64,000 nt of DNA from Archivesica marissinica (Eukaryota > Mollusca > Bivalvia > Venerida > Vesicomyidae), in contig CM026400.1 in assembly GCA_014843695.1 (NCBI GenBank), positions 36,936,234 to 37,000,233 of the forward strand. Reading direction: 5' to 3'. Below, piece by piece: positions 37,569-50,403 of the stretch. Numbering within the stretch: position 1 is the stretch's first letter; every line of letters begins with the position of its first letter. Under the pieces are notes generated by a model. It worked only from the letters and a program-made list of their open reading frames with translations, was not told the DNA's origin and ran no database searches. Made by a program: the position numbers and the translations under genes.

Positions 37569-37934
37569 CAGTAGCCCACATATCAATTAACGGAATACAC
37601 AATTAGGGTCAGTGGGCCAATTACATACCTTAATGCCAAGCCTTATATTAGAGCCATACTAGATGCTCCTGTTATTTGGTTTAAGCATATTTATTCCACT
37701 ATATACATTCACAAAACAATACATGCACACACAATCAAAGAATAGGAAAGGATCAACATGGAGGGCAGAGCTTGTATAGTTTCTCTCCTTGCAGTTCAAA
37801 ATACACAATACTATATTGGACGGTGTGGAGCTAATACATGTATACCAAATGTGCACATTGCTTAGAAATGACAGAAATATAATACCGATAAGAAAGCAGA
37901 AGAAAAAGAAGATATTTGAGAATGTAGCGGGGTA
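37569..37934. other. Non-coding spacer
   Basis: 366 bp between two SINE-B copies. A 65-codon minus frame here has no recognisable features and is not called. Confidence 0.5.
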
Positions 37935-38230
37935 AAGTGTGTGTTTTACGTTTATTTATCGTCGCTACCGGTTACCCATATGAGCGACGCCTCCTGAAGA
38001 TATTAATCATTTTAGATTTTGGAGGATAGTGCAATGATACAGACAGAGACCCATTCCAGAGTCTCCTCTGGTTCTTTTACGTGCACGGTGTAAAGCACCG
38101 ACACGAGACCTCGGTTTAACGTTCCATCTGAAAGATTGTTAATTTTATTAGGGTCAGACGGGGGATCGAACCTGCGATCCCTGGATTACCAGTGCAGCGT
38201 ATTACCACTGGACTACAGATCCGTCTGTAG
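37935..38230 (-). repeat. tRNA-derived SINE, family B (full length)
   Basis: It includes the full 3' hairpin (cgtcgctaccggttacccat), the body and the tRNA-like head (gggggatcgaacctgcgatc, ccactggactacagatccgt). Confidence 0.92.
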
Positions 38231-38282
38231 GGGTAAAGTCATCAAGTGCACGTCTTATATACATGGGGGTCTTATATGCATG

Positions 38283-38580
38283 GGGTTTCACTCAAAGAAT
38301 CGTGTTGTATCACGAATGAAATTATGGACATATTCAAATATTATTTTGTTAATGTCATCTGTCAGGGTCTCCTCGCCATGTAGGATAGTATGCAGATTAG
38401 CAGTAGGGCATAATCTTAGCACATTGTGTAGGAAATCAATTCGAATATTAGAATAGTTTGTACATTCAAAGAAAAAGTGGTAGCTGTTTTCATTAGATCC
38501 ACAGCAGCATAGTGGTGATTGAATTAAGTTTTTAAATAAAGAGATGCTCCTTTTATTTATGTAAATAATGAACAAACGAA
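38283..38580 (-). pseudogene. LINE ORF2 C-terminal fragment with zinc cluster
   Basis: A 95-codon frame contains SPLCCCGSNENSYHFFFECT, the CxC..E..HFFFEC cluster found near the C-terminus of many LINE ORF2 proteins, followed by YSNIRIDFLHNV. It lies upstream of the endonuclease remnant at 35.5-37.2 kb in transcription order, so it belongs to a different element copy. Confidence 0.7.
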
Positions 38581-39588
38581 CATTTTTTATTCACATAAAC
38601 TATACAGTTTTAGTGACATAGCAATATTACATTCTACAACATAAGTATAAAATGATGACAACAAACGTAGGTGATAATTATTGGCATACCATATTACTAT
38701 AGGGATGAACTATAGTATATAATTTTACTTACTCGAAATCTTAAAACATTACTAAATGCAATCCTAATTACAGTGACATCTATATTTCAGTACAACATAT
38801 CAATAAGTACTATTTACAACAAAAACTGAAACATAAACCTGATACTAGTGTATTTTAAAATGGACAACATATTGAGAAAAAAACTGTATCTGTATCTTTT
38901 AGTCGAGTGTTCAGATCAATCAAGTCATATACAGAACATTATGCAATGCATATTCCATACTAGGATACAGCGTTAGGTGGAACACACCAAACTAAAATCT
39001 ACTTCCATGTAATGTACCCATTTGTTTTATTCAATTCAATTATTCTTTATTAACTCAGATCATTTACATGACATATGAGTATACATGTAATTAGTTAACA
39101 GATGTTGTGACACGGATTGATATATAAATAATAAAGAGTACAGTGGAGAAGAGTCAAGTTTGGAGATGGGAAAAGAGCGGGAAATTCTATTATTTTCTTT
39201 CATTTACTTGTTTGTTTGAATGTATTATAATTGATTTGAAACAGACTATAGGTCAGGGAAATTGTTTTGTTTACGATGGTTGTTTTTGGTCACGTGTGTG
39301 TGTTTATAAATACTGTTGAATTGATGCACATTCTTGAGTTAACCGTGAGTTTTATCTATCAGAAGTAAATGATTTGAGGAGTATAATATGTAACTGGTAA
39401 TGTATTTATTAATTAATAGTTACGATGTTGAATGTGACAATTGGTTGTTGACGTTACTTTATTGCACGTGTCATAATCTTTTTCTATAACCTGTTTTTTG
39501 TGGGTGATTACTTAAAATTGTTTGTTGTTGTTTGGTTTGTTTTTTGTTGTTTTTTGTGTGTGTTTGTATTTAACTTGAGAATAGATGG
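38581..39588. other. Non-coding spacer
   Basis: About 1 kb of A-T-rich sequence. ttcaattcaattattctttattaactc near 39032 looks like a repeat end seen in similar form near 19709. Nothing else was recognised. Confidence 0.5.
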
Positions 39589-39599
39589 TGACACTATTA

Positions 39600-39849
39600 G
39601 TCCGCCTCCTTGTTCGTGTGGTTAAGGTCCCTGACTTGTATACCAGTGTAACCTATCATCTCTGATGGTCACGGGTTCGAGCCCCGCTCAGACCGTGTCT
39701 CATTTATATGAAAAGGTTTCTTACGGAGGTTGGTGCACTAAGTACTGGTTAACCGCTGGAGCCTGCCCAGGAAAGGTGTTGTTAGGTAAACTGCCCGTCG
39801 CTCAAATGGGAAACCGGTAGCGACGTTAAATAAACTTAAATAAAAAAAA
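39600..39849 (+). repeat. tRNA-derived SINE, family C, with 11-bp target duplication
   Basis: The head cgtgtggttaaggtccctga and cacgggttcgagccccgctc gives A- and B-box-like parts. The body has tcttacggaggttggtgcac, and the tail is gtcgctcaaatgggaaaccg then gtagcgacgttaaataaac. It ends in a short A run. tgacactatta is duplicated at 39589-39599 and 39850-39860. The 3' hairpin is shared with family B. Confidence 0.93.
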
Positions 39850-39860
39850 TGACACTATTA

Positions 39861-40667
39861 ATTGTGTGTCTCTTGACTCGAAGCTGATAACTGATTTTTT
39901 AAAACATTTCTTAACTGTGCATTAGCGCTTTTTTCCATTTCAGTATTTCAAAATTTCGGGTTTTAATAAGTATTTAATTATCAATTAGCGACTGTTCCTC
40001 GGTTTTAATATGTAAATATAATAATAAGTCAGTAGACTGTGATAGTTTGATTATCTGTGATTAGATTAGTCTCTTATAATTCTTTTATAATGAATGGTGT
40101 TGTACTTTGCCACGATAATGTGTTGTGTATATTTTATGCATTGTACAACGATGAGACTGAAATACAGAATAAATCCTACTATTTTATAAGAGGTCGCATA
40201 ATTTATAGCCATGTACTATCCGAAATTTGAATAGTTCCGTCAAATCAGCGGGAGCTTCAAATAAACTGGATAGAGCTTGTATTGCATTGGTCCAATAATA
40301 AATAACAACAGTATCTTTTTTCTTTCCTTCATAAGTACAGATTAGAAAAGAAATTAAAATGGCATTGTTAACCCTTTCAACACCAAGTAACGGACATGGA
40401 CTGGTACATGCTATTCTTAGACCAATAACTTAATAAGAAAATTAAATTTGGACAAGTTCATTTATCATCAAAGTGGGTAATTGTGACTAAAAATAGTAAG
40501 TTATTGGGAAAAAGCCTTTTTGTAAGCCTATTTAGATGTATGTTGTGTTAAAAGGGTTAAATACATAACATTCAGGAGAGCACACTGGATCATTTATTAA
40601 CATCTCATTATCTGATCTTTAACATTAATTGTTTTGATGTTCATTTAGTCTGAATATATGTAGGCAC
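39861..40667. other. Non-coding spacer downstream of the tubulin pseudogene
   Basis: No coding signal. It would correspond to the 3' flank of the minus-strand tubulin copy; the old polyadenylation site cannot be fixed with confidence. Confidence 0.5.
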
Positions 40668-41783
<1,116 letters not shown>

Positions 41784-42250
41784 CTGTAATAGTAATAAAA
41801 AAAACTAATAATCAAGTAAAGTCAAAGTATTTTTTGCATAAACATCATGTACATCGCCAAGAAACATGATTGGCGGTTACATACAAAGCTACAGAGAAGC
41901 ATGATATAAGAAGTAAGAAAGTAAGTTTTTATTAAAGTGACATATGCAAACATAAACATTCAATACAAACTATTTACACAACTTTAAGATGCACCCGGTC
42001 CGATTGGCCTATTTGTCACCTAATACCTGCATAACAATATAAATGAAAGCAAGACATTACCAAAATGTCAACACAAGAATAATATTCATCACATTGAACA
42101 TAAACGACTCGTCAAACTGTTCTCGTTTCGAATTCTCATATGTGTGGAATAATGTCATTATGTGTACAATGCTCAAGATAAAGGTGATACATTATATTCT
42201 AACACGACCCAGCTAATAACATACATACGTCTAGAGTAAAACCAATCTAG
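41784..42250 (-). repeat. Intron-2 sequence of the tubulin pseudogene and fused upstream flank
   Basis: 41869-42128 is almost the exact reverse complement of 63741-64000, the intron 2 of the plus-strand tubulin gene. From 42129 on, similarity switches to the reverse complement of about 52256-52366, which lies upstream of exon 1 in the plus copy (cgaattctcatatgtgtgga, gataaaggtgatacatta). So exons 1-2 and the intervening sequence were deleted in this copy. Confidence 0.85.
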
Positions 42251-42711
42251 GGTTATTCTGCAATATACCTACCTTGAACTATGTTGCACGCGCACCGTGT
42301 TTTGGCTACGTCATTTATACAATGCGTGTACAGTTTTATGAATGAAAGTCACGCGATGTTTGTAAAAAATACCTTTGGAATTCACGGAAGTGAGCTATTT
42401 TTAGAATCAGATAATCTCTTGTCCATCTTGTTTTTCTGCTAAGTAATGTTTCAGTTACTATTCTGTACAGTTTTATTAGACAAAATAAATAAAATTATTG
42501 ATCAGTTACAACTTTTGTTCATTTATGCACTAGATTGATATTTTCTATAAAAAATTACGTCATCACCCCTTTACGCGGGAGGAAATTTCGAAAGCCAAAT
42601 GCAGCGGCGTTTGAAGAAAATACTCCTTTAAAATTATTAGAAGTAAGTCGTGTTAGAATCGAAATAATAAGTATCAACCGTGGTATATCGCAGAATAACC
42701 TTCGGCCTTCG
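42251..42711. other. Non-coding spacer up to assembly gap
   Basis: No gene or known repeat was recognised; a run of open codons up to the gap is short and unremarkable. Confidence 0.5.
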
Positions 42712-43711
42712 NNNNNNNNNNNNNNNNNNNNNNNNNNNNNNNNNNNNNNNNNNNNNNNNNNNNNNNNNNNNNNNNNNNNNNNNNNNNNNNNNNNNNNNNN
42801 NNNNNNNNNNNNNNNNNNNNNNNNNNNNNNNNNNNNNNNNNNNNNNNNNNNNNNNNNNNNNNNNNNNNNNNNNNNNNNNNNNNNNNNNNNNNNNNNNNNN
42901 NNNNNNNNNNNNNNNNNNNNNNNNNNNNNNNNNNNNNNNNNNNNNNNNNNNNNNNNNNNNNNNNNNNNNNNNNNNNNNNNNNNNNNNNNNNNNNNNNNNN
43001 NNNNNNNNNNNNNNNNNNNNNNNNNNNNNNNNNNNNNNNNNNNNNNNNNNNNNNNNNNNNNNNNNNNNNNNNNNNNNNNNNNNNNNNNNNNNNNNNNNNN
43101 NNNNNNNNNNNNNNNNNNNNNNNNNNNNNNNNNNNNNNNNNNNNNNNNNNNNNNNNNNNNNNNNNNNNNNNNNNNNNNNNNNNNNNNNNNNNNNNNNNNN
43201 NNNNNNNNNNNNNNNNNNNNNNNNNNNNNNNNNNNNNNNNNNNNNNNNNNNNNNNNNNNNNNNNNNNNNNNNNNNNNNNNNNNNNNNNNNNNNNNNNNNN
43301 NNNNNNNNNNNNNNNNNNNNNNNNNNNNNNNNNNNNNNNNNNNNNNNNNNNNNNNNNNNNNNNNNNNNNNNNNNNNNNNNNNNNNNNNNNNNNNNNNNNN
43401 NNNNNNNNNNNNNNNNNNNNNNNNNNNNNNNNNNNNNNNNNNNNNNNNNNNNNNNNNNNNNNNNNNNNNNNNNNNNNNNNNNNNNNNNNNNNNNNNNNNN
43501 NNNNNNNNNNNNNNNNNNNNNNNNNNNNNNNNNNNNNNNNNNNNNNNNNNNNNNNNNNNNNNNNNNNNNNNNNNNNNNNNNNNNNNNNNNNNNNNNNNNN
43601 NNNNNNNNNNNNNNNNNNNNNNNNNNNNNNNNNNNNNNNNNNNNNNNNNNNNNNNNNNNNNNNNNNNNNNNNNNNNNNNNNNNNNNNNNNNNNNNNNNNN
43701 NNNNNNNNNNN
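42712..43711. other. Assembly gap (1000 N)
   Basis: Exactly 1000 N. Confidence 0.99.
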
Positions 43712-43825
43712 GGAATTAACAACGCAGGCAGTAGGCCTAAGTGGTTGATCCCTAAACACCAGAACGACAAGAGTACACAATTAAAGTTGATAATTATGAT
43801 ACATATTTACATAATAGTACATACA

Positions 43826-43990
43826 GGACCGTCTCCGTGGCCCGATGGTTAAGGCGTCCGCCTATGGAGCGGGACGTCGATGGTGCGAAACCCGTTAGGG
43901 GTTCGTTCTGATATGGCCGGTTGGCGAGCCGCCAGCTAGTTAAGTAATGGTTACCGATTGCATACCAGCCTGGGGCCGGTCATACAAACA
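43826..43990 (+). repeat. tRNA-derived SINE, family D (head and part of body)
   Basis: ccgtggcccgatggttaagg and cgtccgcctatggagcggga resemble a tRNA 5' half; gatggtgcgaaacccgttag looks like a degenerate B box. The following ggccggttggcgagccgcca has no counterpart elsewhere in the window. One copy only. Confidence 0.55.
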
Positions 43991-44228
43991 TAGGATTCGG
44001 GAAGTACTGATGTTCATAAACAAGAGGTGTCTCATAGGTCAGAAATGGCTGGCCCTTTAAATACGGGCGACACTATAATAAACAAACACTGTACGGTACA
44101 TACTAAAAATGTACTGGAAAGATAAAGAAAATCGTGGAAAATATTAGACAAGTCCACATAATTTAGGCGGGTCGTTTATCATGTCCAGTTATCTAGACCT
44201 TAGTAAAGGTGTTCTCAATATATTATAG

Positions 44229-44429
44229 TATAAACACCGCACGATAATCACACCATTATCGGAAGAGTCCATTGTTATAGGTGTTTTTATATTACTATTT
44301 ATAGGCAAACGTTACCATTCAATTGTATAGACTACACAATAGTCAATTTGTATATGAAGTAGTATAAAACACCTATACCAAGTCAATGGACTCTTCCGAT
44401 AATGTTGTGATTATCGTGTGGTGTTTATA
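44229..44429. mobile_element. TA-flanked palindromic MITE, about 200 bp
   Basis: Inverted arms of about 65 bp read taaacaccgcacgataatca, then cattatcggaagagtccatt on the left and the inverse on the right, around a centre of about 70 bp. TA flanks both ends, as for Tc1/mariner-type elements. No coding content. Confidence 0.82.
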
Positions 44430-44640
44430 CATCATTTATCCAAACTTGCCTATCCAGGTAAATAATATGGTCGACTGCATATGTTTACAAGTATCAAATT
44501 ATCATTCGACACTACTGTACATCTAGGATAACTTGAAAGTGACGTACAAGGGCTATAGCTATCAGTACAGGTAATTCAGGTTAATGTACAGGTATCGATA
44601 CACTGTTCTAGCCGTAAATATTACTATATATAATCGTTAC

Positions 44641-44868
44641 CTGTCTGACCCTAATAAAATTAACAGTCTTTCAGATGGGACGTTAAACCGAGGTCTGGTG
44701 TCGGTGCTTTACACCGTGCATGTAAAAGAACCAGATGAGACTCTGGAATGGGTCTCTGTCTGTATCATTGCACTATCCTCCAACAATCTAAAATTACTAA
44801 TCTCTTCAGGAGGCGTCGCTCATATGGGCAACCGGTAGCGACGATAAATAAACGTAGAAACACACACG
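44641..44868 (+). repeat. SINE family B, tRNA head missing
   Basis: It begins at gtctgaccctaataaaatta and runs through the body to the hairpin and the ataaataaacgtagaaacac tail. Confidence 0.88.
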
Positions 44869-44987
44869 ATTTACCTGTCTTGTGTTATGGCCATAGCCAA
44901 CGGGAGTAAATATTGAGTGACGTCACTGCTATGCTATGGTATATTTCGGGTTTTAAGCCTGCATCAGCACCATTTTGGGCTATATCG

Positions 44988-45202
44988 CCGGCGGGCAGTT
45001 TACCTAACAACACATTTCCTGGGCAGGCTCCAACGGTTAACCAGTACTTGGGTGCACCAACCTCCGTAAGAAACTGCCAACTTGTTCATATAAATGAGAC
45101 ACGGCCTGAGCGGGGCTCGAACCCGTGACCATTCAGTGATGATAGGTTACAGTGGTATACACGTCAGCGACCTTAACCACTCGACCACAGAGGCGGACAG
45201 TG
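44988..45202 (-). repeat. SINE family C, reverse, tail truncated
   Basis: gggcagtttacctaacaaca, cctgggcaggctccaacggt, gagcggggctcgaacccgtg and gcgaccttaaccactcgacc match family C in reverse. The 3' hairpin is missing. Confidence 0.88.
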
Positions 45203-46150
45203 ACATCACTGTCAAGTTATCCTAAACGTATTATAGTAATACTGTGTGCATTCCATTTGTATACATATAAATCTTATGTATACTGTTACATTGGTATACT
45301 CTATATGGGGAACATGGAACCATGGAATTAAATATATACTTATGTCACATTTTCTTGACTTTTCTATGACCTTTTCTGGACGAATGGGAATTTATGTGAT
45401 AAGAATTACTGCTAAAAGTAGTTGAAATTCTCCAACAAATAATTGGTTCCCATATAATTGGTTCCCATATGAGTCGCCTGATGATTCGCAATATAGGTAT
45501 TCAAATTGTCCAATTGTTTTCAGGGAACTAGTCCCAAACTGGTGTGCGCATAGAAATACAGGCTTTTTTTAGCTGGAATCCAGAAATGGCCAGGTCAATC
45601 TATTTACGTAGTTAATATTCTCCCAACAAATAATTGGTTCCCATATGATTCGCGGATGTTCCAGCAGGGATGTTGTATATGCTATTATGTTGGACAGGGT
45701 TTCATGTTATTGTCACCATGTTTGCATTTAATTACTAAATTAGGCACTTTATAATGTATATACATTCACTCAATACCGAGTGTGTTTATGCAGAGCGAGT
45801 TTTCAATGGTCCTTTTTTACATATTTAAATGTAATAGTTTATAAATATGTAATATAATAGTATGTTCTTGTTATCCACCAATTCAAATTAACGTCACAAA
45901 TGATCCCCGAGAGAACATGACGTGTCGAGTATACGACCCACGTCTCCCGTCCATTGTGAATGTTATAGATACGGATCAAAGGCATGCATGTTATGTAAAT
46001 TTGATAATGTACACGTATATACGTCAGAAATAAACCTTTGTTCTATTCTGTTCTTATTTTGTGTCCCTCTAAATCAGTAGTTTCCATGGGCACATTTCAA
46101 ATAAATGGTTACCATGGTTACTCTATGTCGTGTTCAATAGACAGTTCACA
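45203..46150. other. Non-coding spacer with short repeats and a LINE tail
   Basis: caaataattggttcccatat occurs near 45437, in part again at 45456 and near 45617. At 45990-46060 a (ttctg)n-ending stretch (aaataaacctttgttctatt) looks like a LINE 3' end like that at 51480-51535. No gene. Confidence 0.55.
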
Positions 46151-46154
46151 AGTC

Positions 46155-46350
46155 GTGGAAGTGGTGATAGCGCCGTGGTAGTGCGTTATCTTCAGATACG
46201 AAAAGTTCGGAGTTCGATTACGATTTTGCCCTTAGGTAAGGCATTTAATTCTACGTTGCCTCCACTCTCTCCCTCATGGCGATGGATTCCATCAGGAAAG
46301 TGATTAATATAAGTTGTAAGAACTTGTTTCGCAATCGAGCTAAACTAAAT
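46155..46350 (+). repeat. SINE family A (diverged)
   Basis: aagtggtgatagcgccgtgg, gcccttaggtaaggcattta and tttcgcaatcgagctaaact mark the family; part of the B-box region is deleted. Confidence 0.88.
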
Positions 46351-46507
46351 GTGTTTTTTTAGGTCACAAGCCCAAGTATCATTGTCAAATTTAAGCTGAA
46401 CCGCAAATAGATCCTAGTTATGTCTGTTGCATATTTAGTGTGTCCATGGACGGATTTTGAAATAACTGTTTCTTTGCATCTATCTATAGTCAACACAGGG
46501 TGCACAT

Positions 46508-46690
46508 GCGACGTCTCCTGAAGCTATTAGTCACTATAAATGTTTGAGAATAGTGCAATGATACAGACAGAGACCCATTCCAGAGTCTCCTCTGGTTCTT
46601 TCAAATACACAGAGTAAAGCACCTACACAAGAACTAGGTTAACAGTACCACCGGGAATGCTGCTAATATTACTAGTGTCAGCCGGTCAGA
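46508..46690 (-). repeat. SINE family B fragment
   Basis: Central body only (cgacgtctcctgaagctatt, agagtctcctctggttcttt). Head and tail are degraded. Confidence 0.78.
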
Positions 46691-46738
46691 CAATAAATGT
46701 GTACACATGATCACCACAAGAAGACGAGGTGTGCCAAG

Positions 46739-47146
46739 ATCAAGGTCAACATTCAGGGTCAAAGTATCAAGGTCAACATTCAGGGTCAAAGTATCAAGGT
46801 CAACATTCAGGGTCAACGTATCAAGGTCAACATTCAGGGTCAACGTATCAAGGTCAACATTCAGGGTCAAATTATCACGGTCAACATTCAGGGTCAACGT
46901 ATCAAGGTCAACATTCAGGGTCAACGTATCAAGGTCAACATTCAGGGTCAAAGTATCAAGGTCAACATTCAGGGTCAAAGTATCAAGGTCAACAGTCAGG
47001 GTCAACGTATCAAGGTCAACATTCAGGGTCAAATTATCACGGTCAACATTCAGGGTCAACGTATCAAGGTCAACATTCAGGGTCAACGTATCAAGGTCAA
47101 CATTCAGGGTCAAAGTATCAAGGTCAACATTCAGGGTCAAAGTATT
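46739..47146. repeat. 27-bp minisatellite, 15 units
   Basis: The unit core is aaggtcaacattcagggtca followed by aagta, acgta or aatta. Units alternate in a pattern (two aagta, two acgta, one aatta, two acgta, two aagta, one acgta, one aatta, two acgta, two aagta), which means blocks of 6-7 units were duplicated. A unit length divisible by three keeps frames open on both strands (repeating GQHSGSTYQ in one), which I do not take as a gene. Confidence 0.96.
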
Positions 47147-47249
47147 TAGGGCCGTTCCATGTCTTCATTCAACAAACCATGTGAGAGAATAATTAACTGG
47201 ATGTACAATACCATTTTGGGATGAGTTATTCGTAGGCCCGTATCTCGCG

Positions 47250-47640
47250 ATGATGATGATGATGATGCATTCCACGATGATGATGATGCATTCCACGATG
47301 ATGATGATGCATTCCACGATGATGATGATGATGATGCATTCCACGATGATGATGATGCATTCCACGATGATGATGATGATGATGCATTCCATGATGATGA
47401 TGATGCATTCCACGATGATGATGATGCTGCTGATGATGATGATGCATTCCACGATGATGATGATGCATTCCACTATGATGATGATGATGATGATGCATTC
47501 CACGAGCATTCCACGATGATGATGATGCATTCCACGATGATGATGATGATGATTATGCATTCCACGATGATGATGATGCATTCCACGATGATAATGATGA
47601 TGATGATACATTCCACGATGATAATGATACATTCCACGAT
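47250..47640. repeat. (gat)n plus gcattccac minisatellite
   Basis: Units of a gatgatgat run of variable length followed by gcattccac, about 18 of them. The reading frames are methionine-rich or histidine-rich only because of this composition. Confidence 0.96.
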
Positions 47641-47754
47641 CCTTAAACAAATCATAAGCGCCCTTTCAACGTACTGTGTCGAAGTTGATCAAAAATGGAA
47701 CGTTGCCTTCATTATAAATGGTGGCAGTATAAGCTAATTATCGTCTTACAGACG

Positions 47755-48038
47755 GACGGATCTGTAGTCCAGTGGTAACACGCTGGACTGGTAGTCCCGG
47801 GGTCGCAGGTTCGATCCCCGTCTGACCCTAATAAAAATCAACAGTCTTTCAGATGGTACATTAAACCGACGTGTCGGTGCTTTACATCGTGCACGTAAAA
47901 GAACCAGAGGAGACTCTGGAATGGGTCTGTATCATTACACCATCCTCCAAAAATCTAAAATGACTAATCTCTTCAGGAGGCGTCGCTCATATGGGAAACC
48001 GGTAGCGACAATAAATAAACGTAAAACGCAGACACACA
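47755..48038 (+). repeat. tRNA-derived SINE, family B (full length)
   Basis: The head gatctgtagtccagtggtaa and gcaggttcgatccccgtctg, the full body, and the tail catatgggaaaccggtagcg then acaataaataaac. Confidence 0.94.
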
Positions 48039-48840
48039 TCAATTATCGTTAAATTATTGATTGTACAGAATTCAAAAAATATTGTCTTTCTTAAGTTTCT
48101 ATGTACGTTTCAATGCATTTAAAATATCAACTACCCCAATCTCGCTATGAATGAATAACATACAAGGTAAGCTTTGACATAATAATTGTATACGGCAAAG
48201 TGATTTACTGAAATAATTACCAATTTATAATGTTTGATGACGTTCTGATCAGGTTACAAGTCAATTATGTCGTATATTTCTACACTAACTATAACAAGTT
48301 CGAAACCGTACTCTCTTTTGCTTAGTACCCGTTTCTATGCATCCTCATTTTACACAAGGATATTGATGGGATGTGGATTAATACATTCAGGTTTGCTCAA
48401 TGTGAGACATCTCTAATTTTATATTACCTCCCTTGGCAGATAAAGTCTGATTTATTCCAAAATGTGAATAGGTTCGTTAAGTTAGATTCCTTTGTTTTTA
48501 CTGTTGTTCCCTAACCAAATGTTGCGGCACGATAAATGTGATTTTTATCAAAACCGTGTTCATTAACTGATAACATTCTTTTACAAATAAGTACCCATTG
48601 TATATACTGTAGGAAATTAGTCGAGATATATTAATTTAATACTCACAAGAAGCGATAGTGGAATAAAAGTGCTAGCATGTTGTGCAAAGGAATCAACGAT
48701 ACAAACAGAGGAAAACACTTAATAGGACCTATCTACTTTTAGGGAGTATTCAGCAGTAACTGACCGATGTCTCACATTGTGCAATACGTTATTTTAACTG
48801 TCTACATGCTACTGTGTTACGAGTATTTTACAAAGCATAG
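48039..48840. other. Non-coding spacer
   Basis: About 800 bp with no recognised gene or repeat. Confidence 0.5.
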
Positions 48841-49835
48841 TTAGTTTATACAAATTTATTTTAGCTCGATTGACAATTCCGTGGGTCGTGATGTGATCAT
48901 CGTGTAGGCTCATATAGCAGCCCAAAATACAGACATAAACATGACCCTAAACACCCTCTGATCGTAAGTACATGATACTAACATAATCATTGAATAGGCA
49001 TTAATACATAAATGTAAATGGACACAATTCAGTGTTGATAGACCATCCACGTGAATTTGTTGATGGCAGGAGAGCACAGGAGAGAATAATACACAATTCG
49101 AGAGAAGCAAACGAAGCATGCTCAAAGAGACGAAAGGTTTTAATCACAATACTCAGCAAAAGCATGTACATTGATGGACAGTTGGAACGAGATATGTTCC
49201 CAAAATGGTCAGGGTTATGAACCCAACTGAAACAGAATTAACAGACATTGTGACCAATACGAATCAATGTTGCACATGGAAACACAAACGATCCGCCATC
49301 AGCAACACATAACGATTCACAGAATACTGTTCGGTATGTGTAAGCAATACCAAAAGCGCACGTGTCGGGTAAAACGTAAACGAACCGTGCAAATACTACA
49401 TCACGTGTTGTAACTAAAAGCATAGAAACACAAACGAGCTCACCTGAAGCATCCGTGAAGCTGCTTGCTGTCAAATACTAGCCTCGAGTGACGCAATTGT
49501 GTAATCTGTGTGTGTATAACAGATAAGAAATCACGAACAATACGTGCGGAGAAGGATATAAAGCATAAACCAAACAATGTGGTAAACTTGTTGTACACAT
49601 GGCAAGAAATAAATACGGACTGGAGTGGAGTAACGATCGATGGCAAACACGAATAAGTGTATGCATGGAAGCACAAACGAGCTCATGTGAAACATACATG
49701 AAGCAAATAATTCAAAATCCCATCAAGATATAGAAGCCTCATAGAGCAGCAGGGGCAACGGCCAAAAAAGGCTCTAATTAAGGAGCTAGTGCTCCCCGAG
49801 GTAGAACAAAGCGAAAGTGTTATCAATAAATACAA
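48841..49835. other. Spacer with weak internal repetition
   Basis: It begins with a short reverse SINE-A tail (48841-48872). Phrases such as cacaaacgagctca, cacaaacgatccgcc and gcaaacgaagcatg recur irregularly. A perfect 15-bp repeat, ctcgattgacaattc, sits at 48865-48879 and again at 50389-50403. Several open frames of 60-80 codons overlap on the minus strand; none looks like a known protein. Confidence 0.5.
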
Positions 49836-50062
49836 TAGCGTATAGCACAGAGGAAGCGCGTTCGCTTCATGTGCGAAATGCCCGGAGTTCGAGTCCCGCT
49901 GGAGCCGTTACGATTGTACCCTTAGGAAAGGCATTTAAATTCCATGCTGCCTCTTCTCTCTCCTTCATGGCGAGGTTTCCATCAGGAATGAGGTCTCGAG
50001 AGTGATTACTATAAATTGAAATAACTTGTTTCGCAATCTAGCTTAAATAAATTTATATAATA
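49836..50062 (+). repeat. SINE family A (head truncated)
   Basis: It starts within the A-box region (gcacagaggaagcgcgttcg) and keeps the B box (cggagttcgagtcccgctgg), body and tail. Confidence 0.9.
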
Positions 50063-50150
50063 TTAGTAAATCCAAAAATGTAAATAAATTCACAGAAAAC
50101 ACAAATCAATCCAATGTGTGTGCGAGTACAAGTTCAGTGAACTGTACACC

Positions 50151-50388
50151 TAGAGGTACTAGTTCTATAAATAAACCACTGTAGATACTAGAGGTACTAG
50201 TTCTATCAATAAACCACTGGAGATACTAGAGGTACTAGTTCTATAAATAAACCACTGTAGATACTAGAGGTACTAGTTCTATCAATAAACCACTGGATAT
50301 ACTAGAGGTACTAGTTCTATAAATAAACCACTGGAGATACTAGAGGTACTAATTCTATAAATAAACCACTGGAAATACTAGGGGTACA
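50151..50388. repeat. 38-bp minisatellite, about 6 units
   Basis: Units share agaggtactagttctataaa then taaaccactggagatac. taaaccactg(t/g)agata alternates between neighbouring units. Confidence 0.93.
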
Positions 50389-50403
50389 CTCGATTGACAA
50401 TTC

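Noticed and set aside
46634..47192. Frames with GQHSGSTYQ or related repeats
   Set aside because: The 27-bp unit leaves frames open on both strands in several registers; nothing else suggests a gene.
47226..47655. Methionine-rich and histidine-rich frames
   Set aside because: They are translations of a (gat)n minisatellite.
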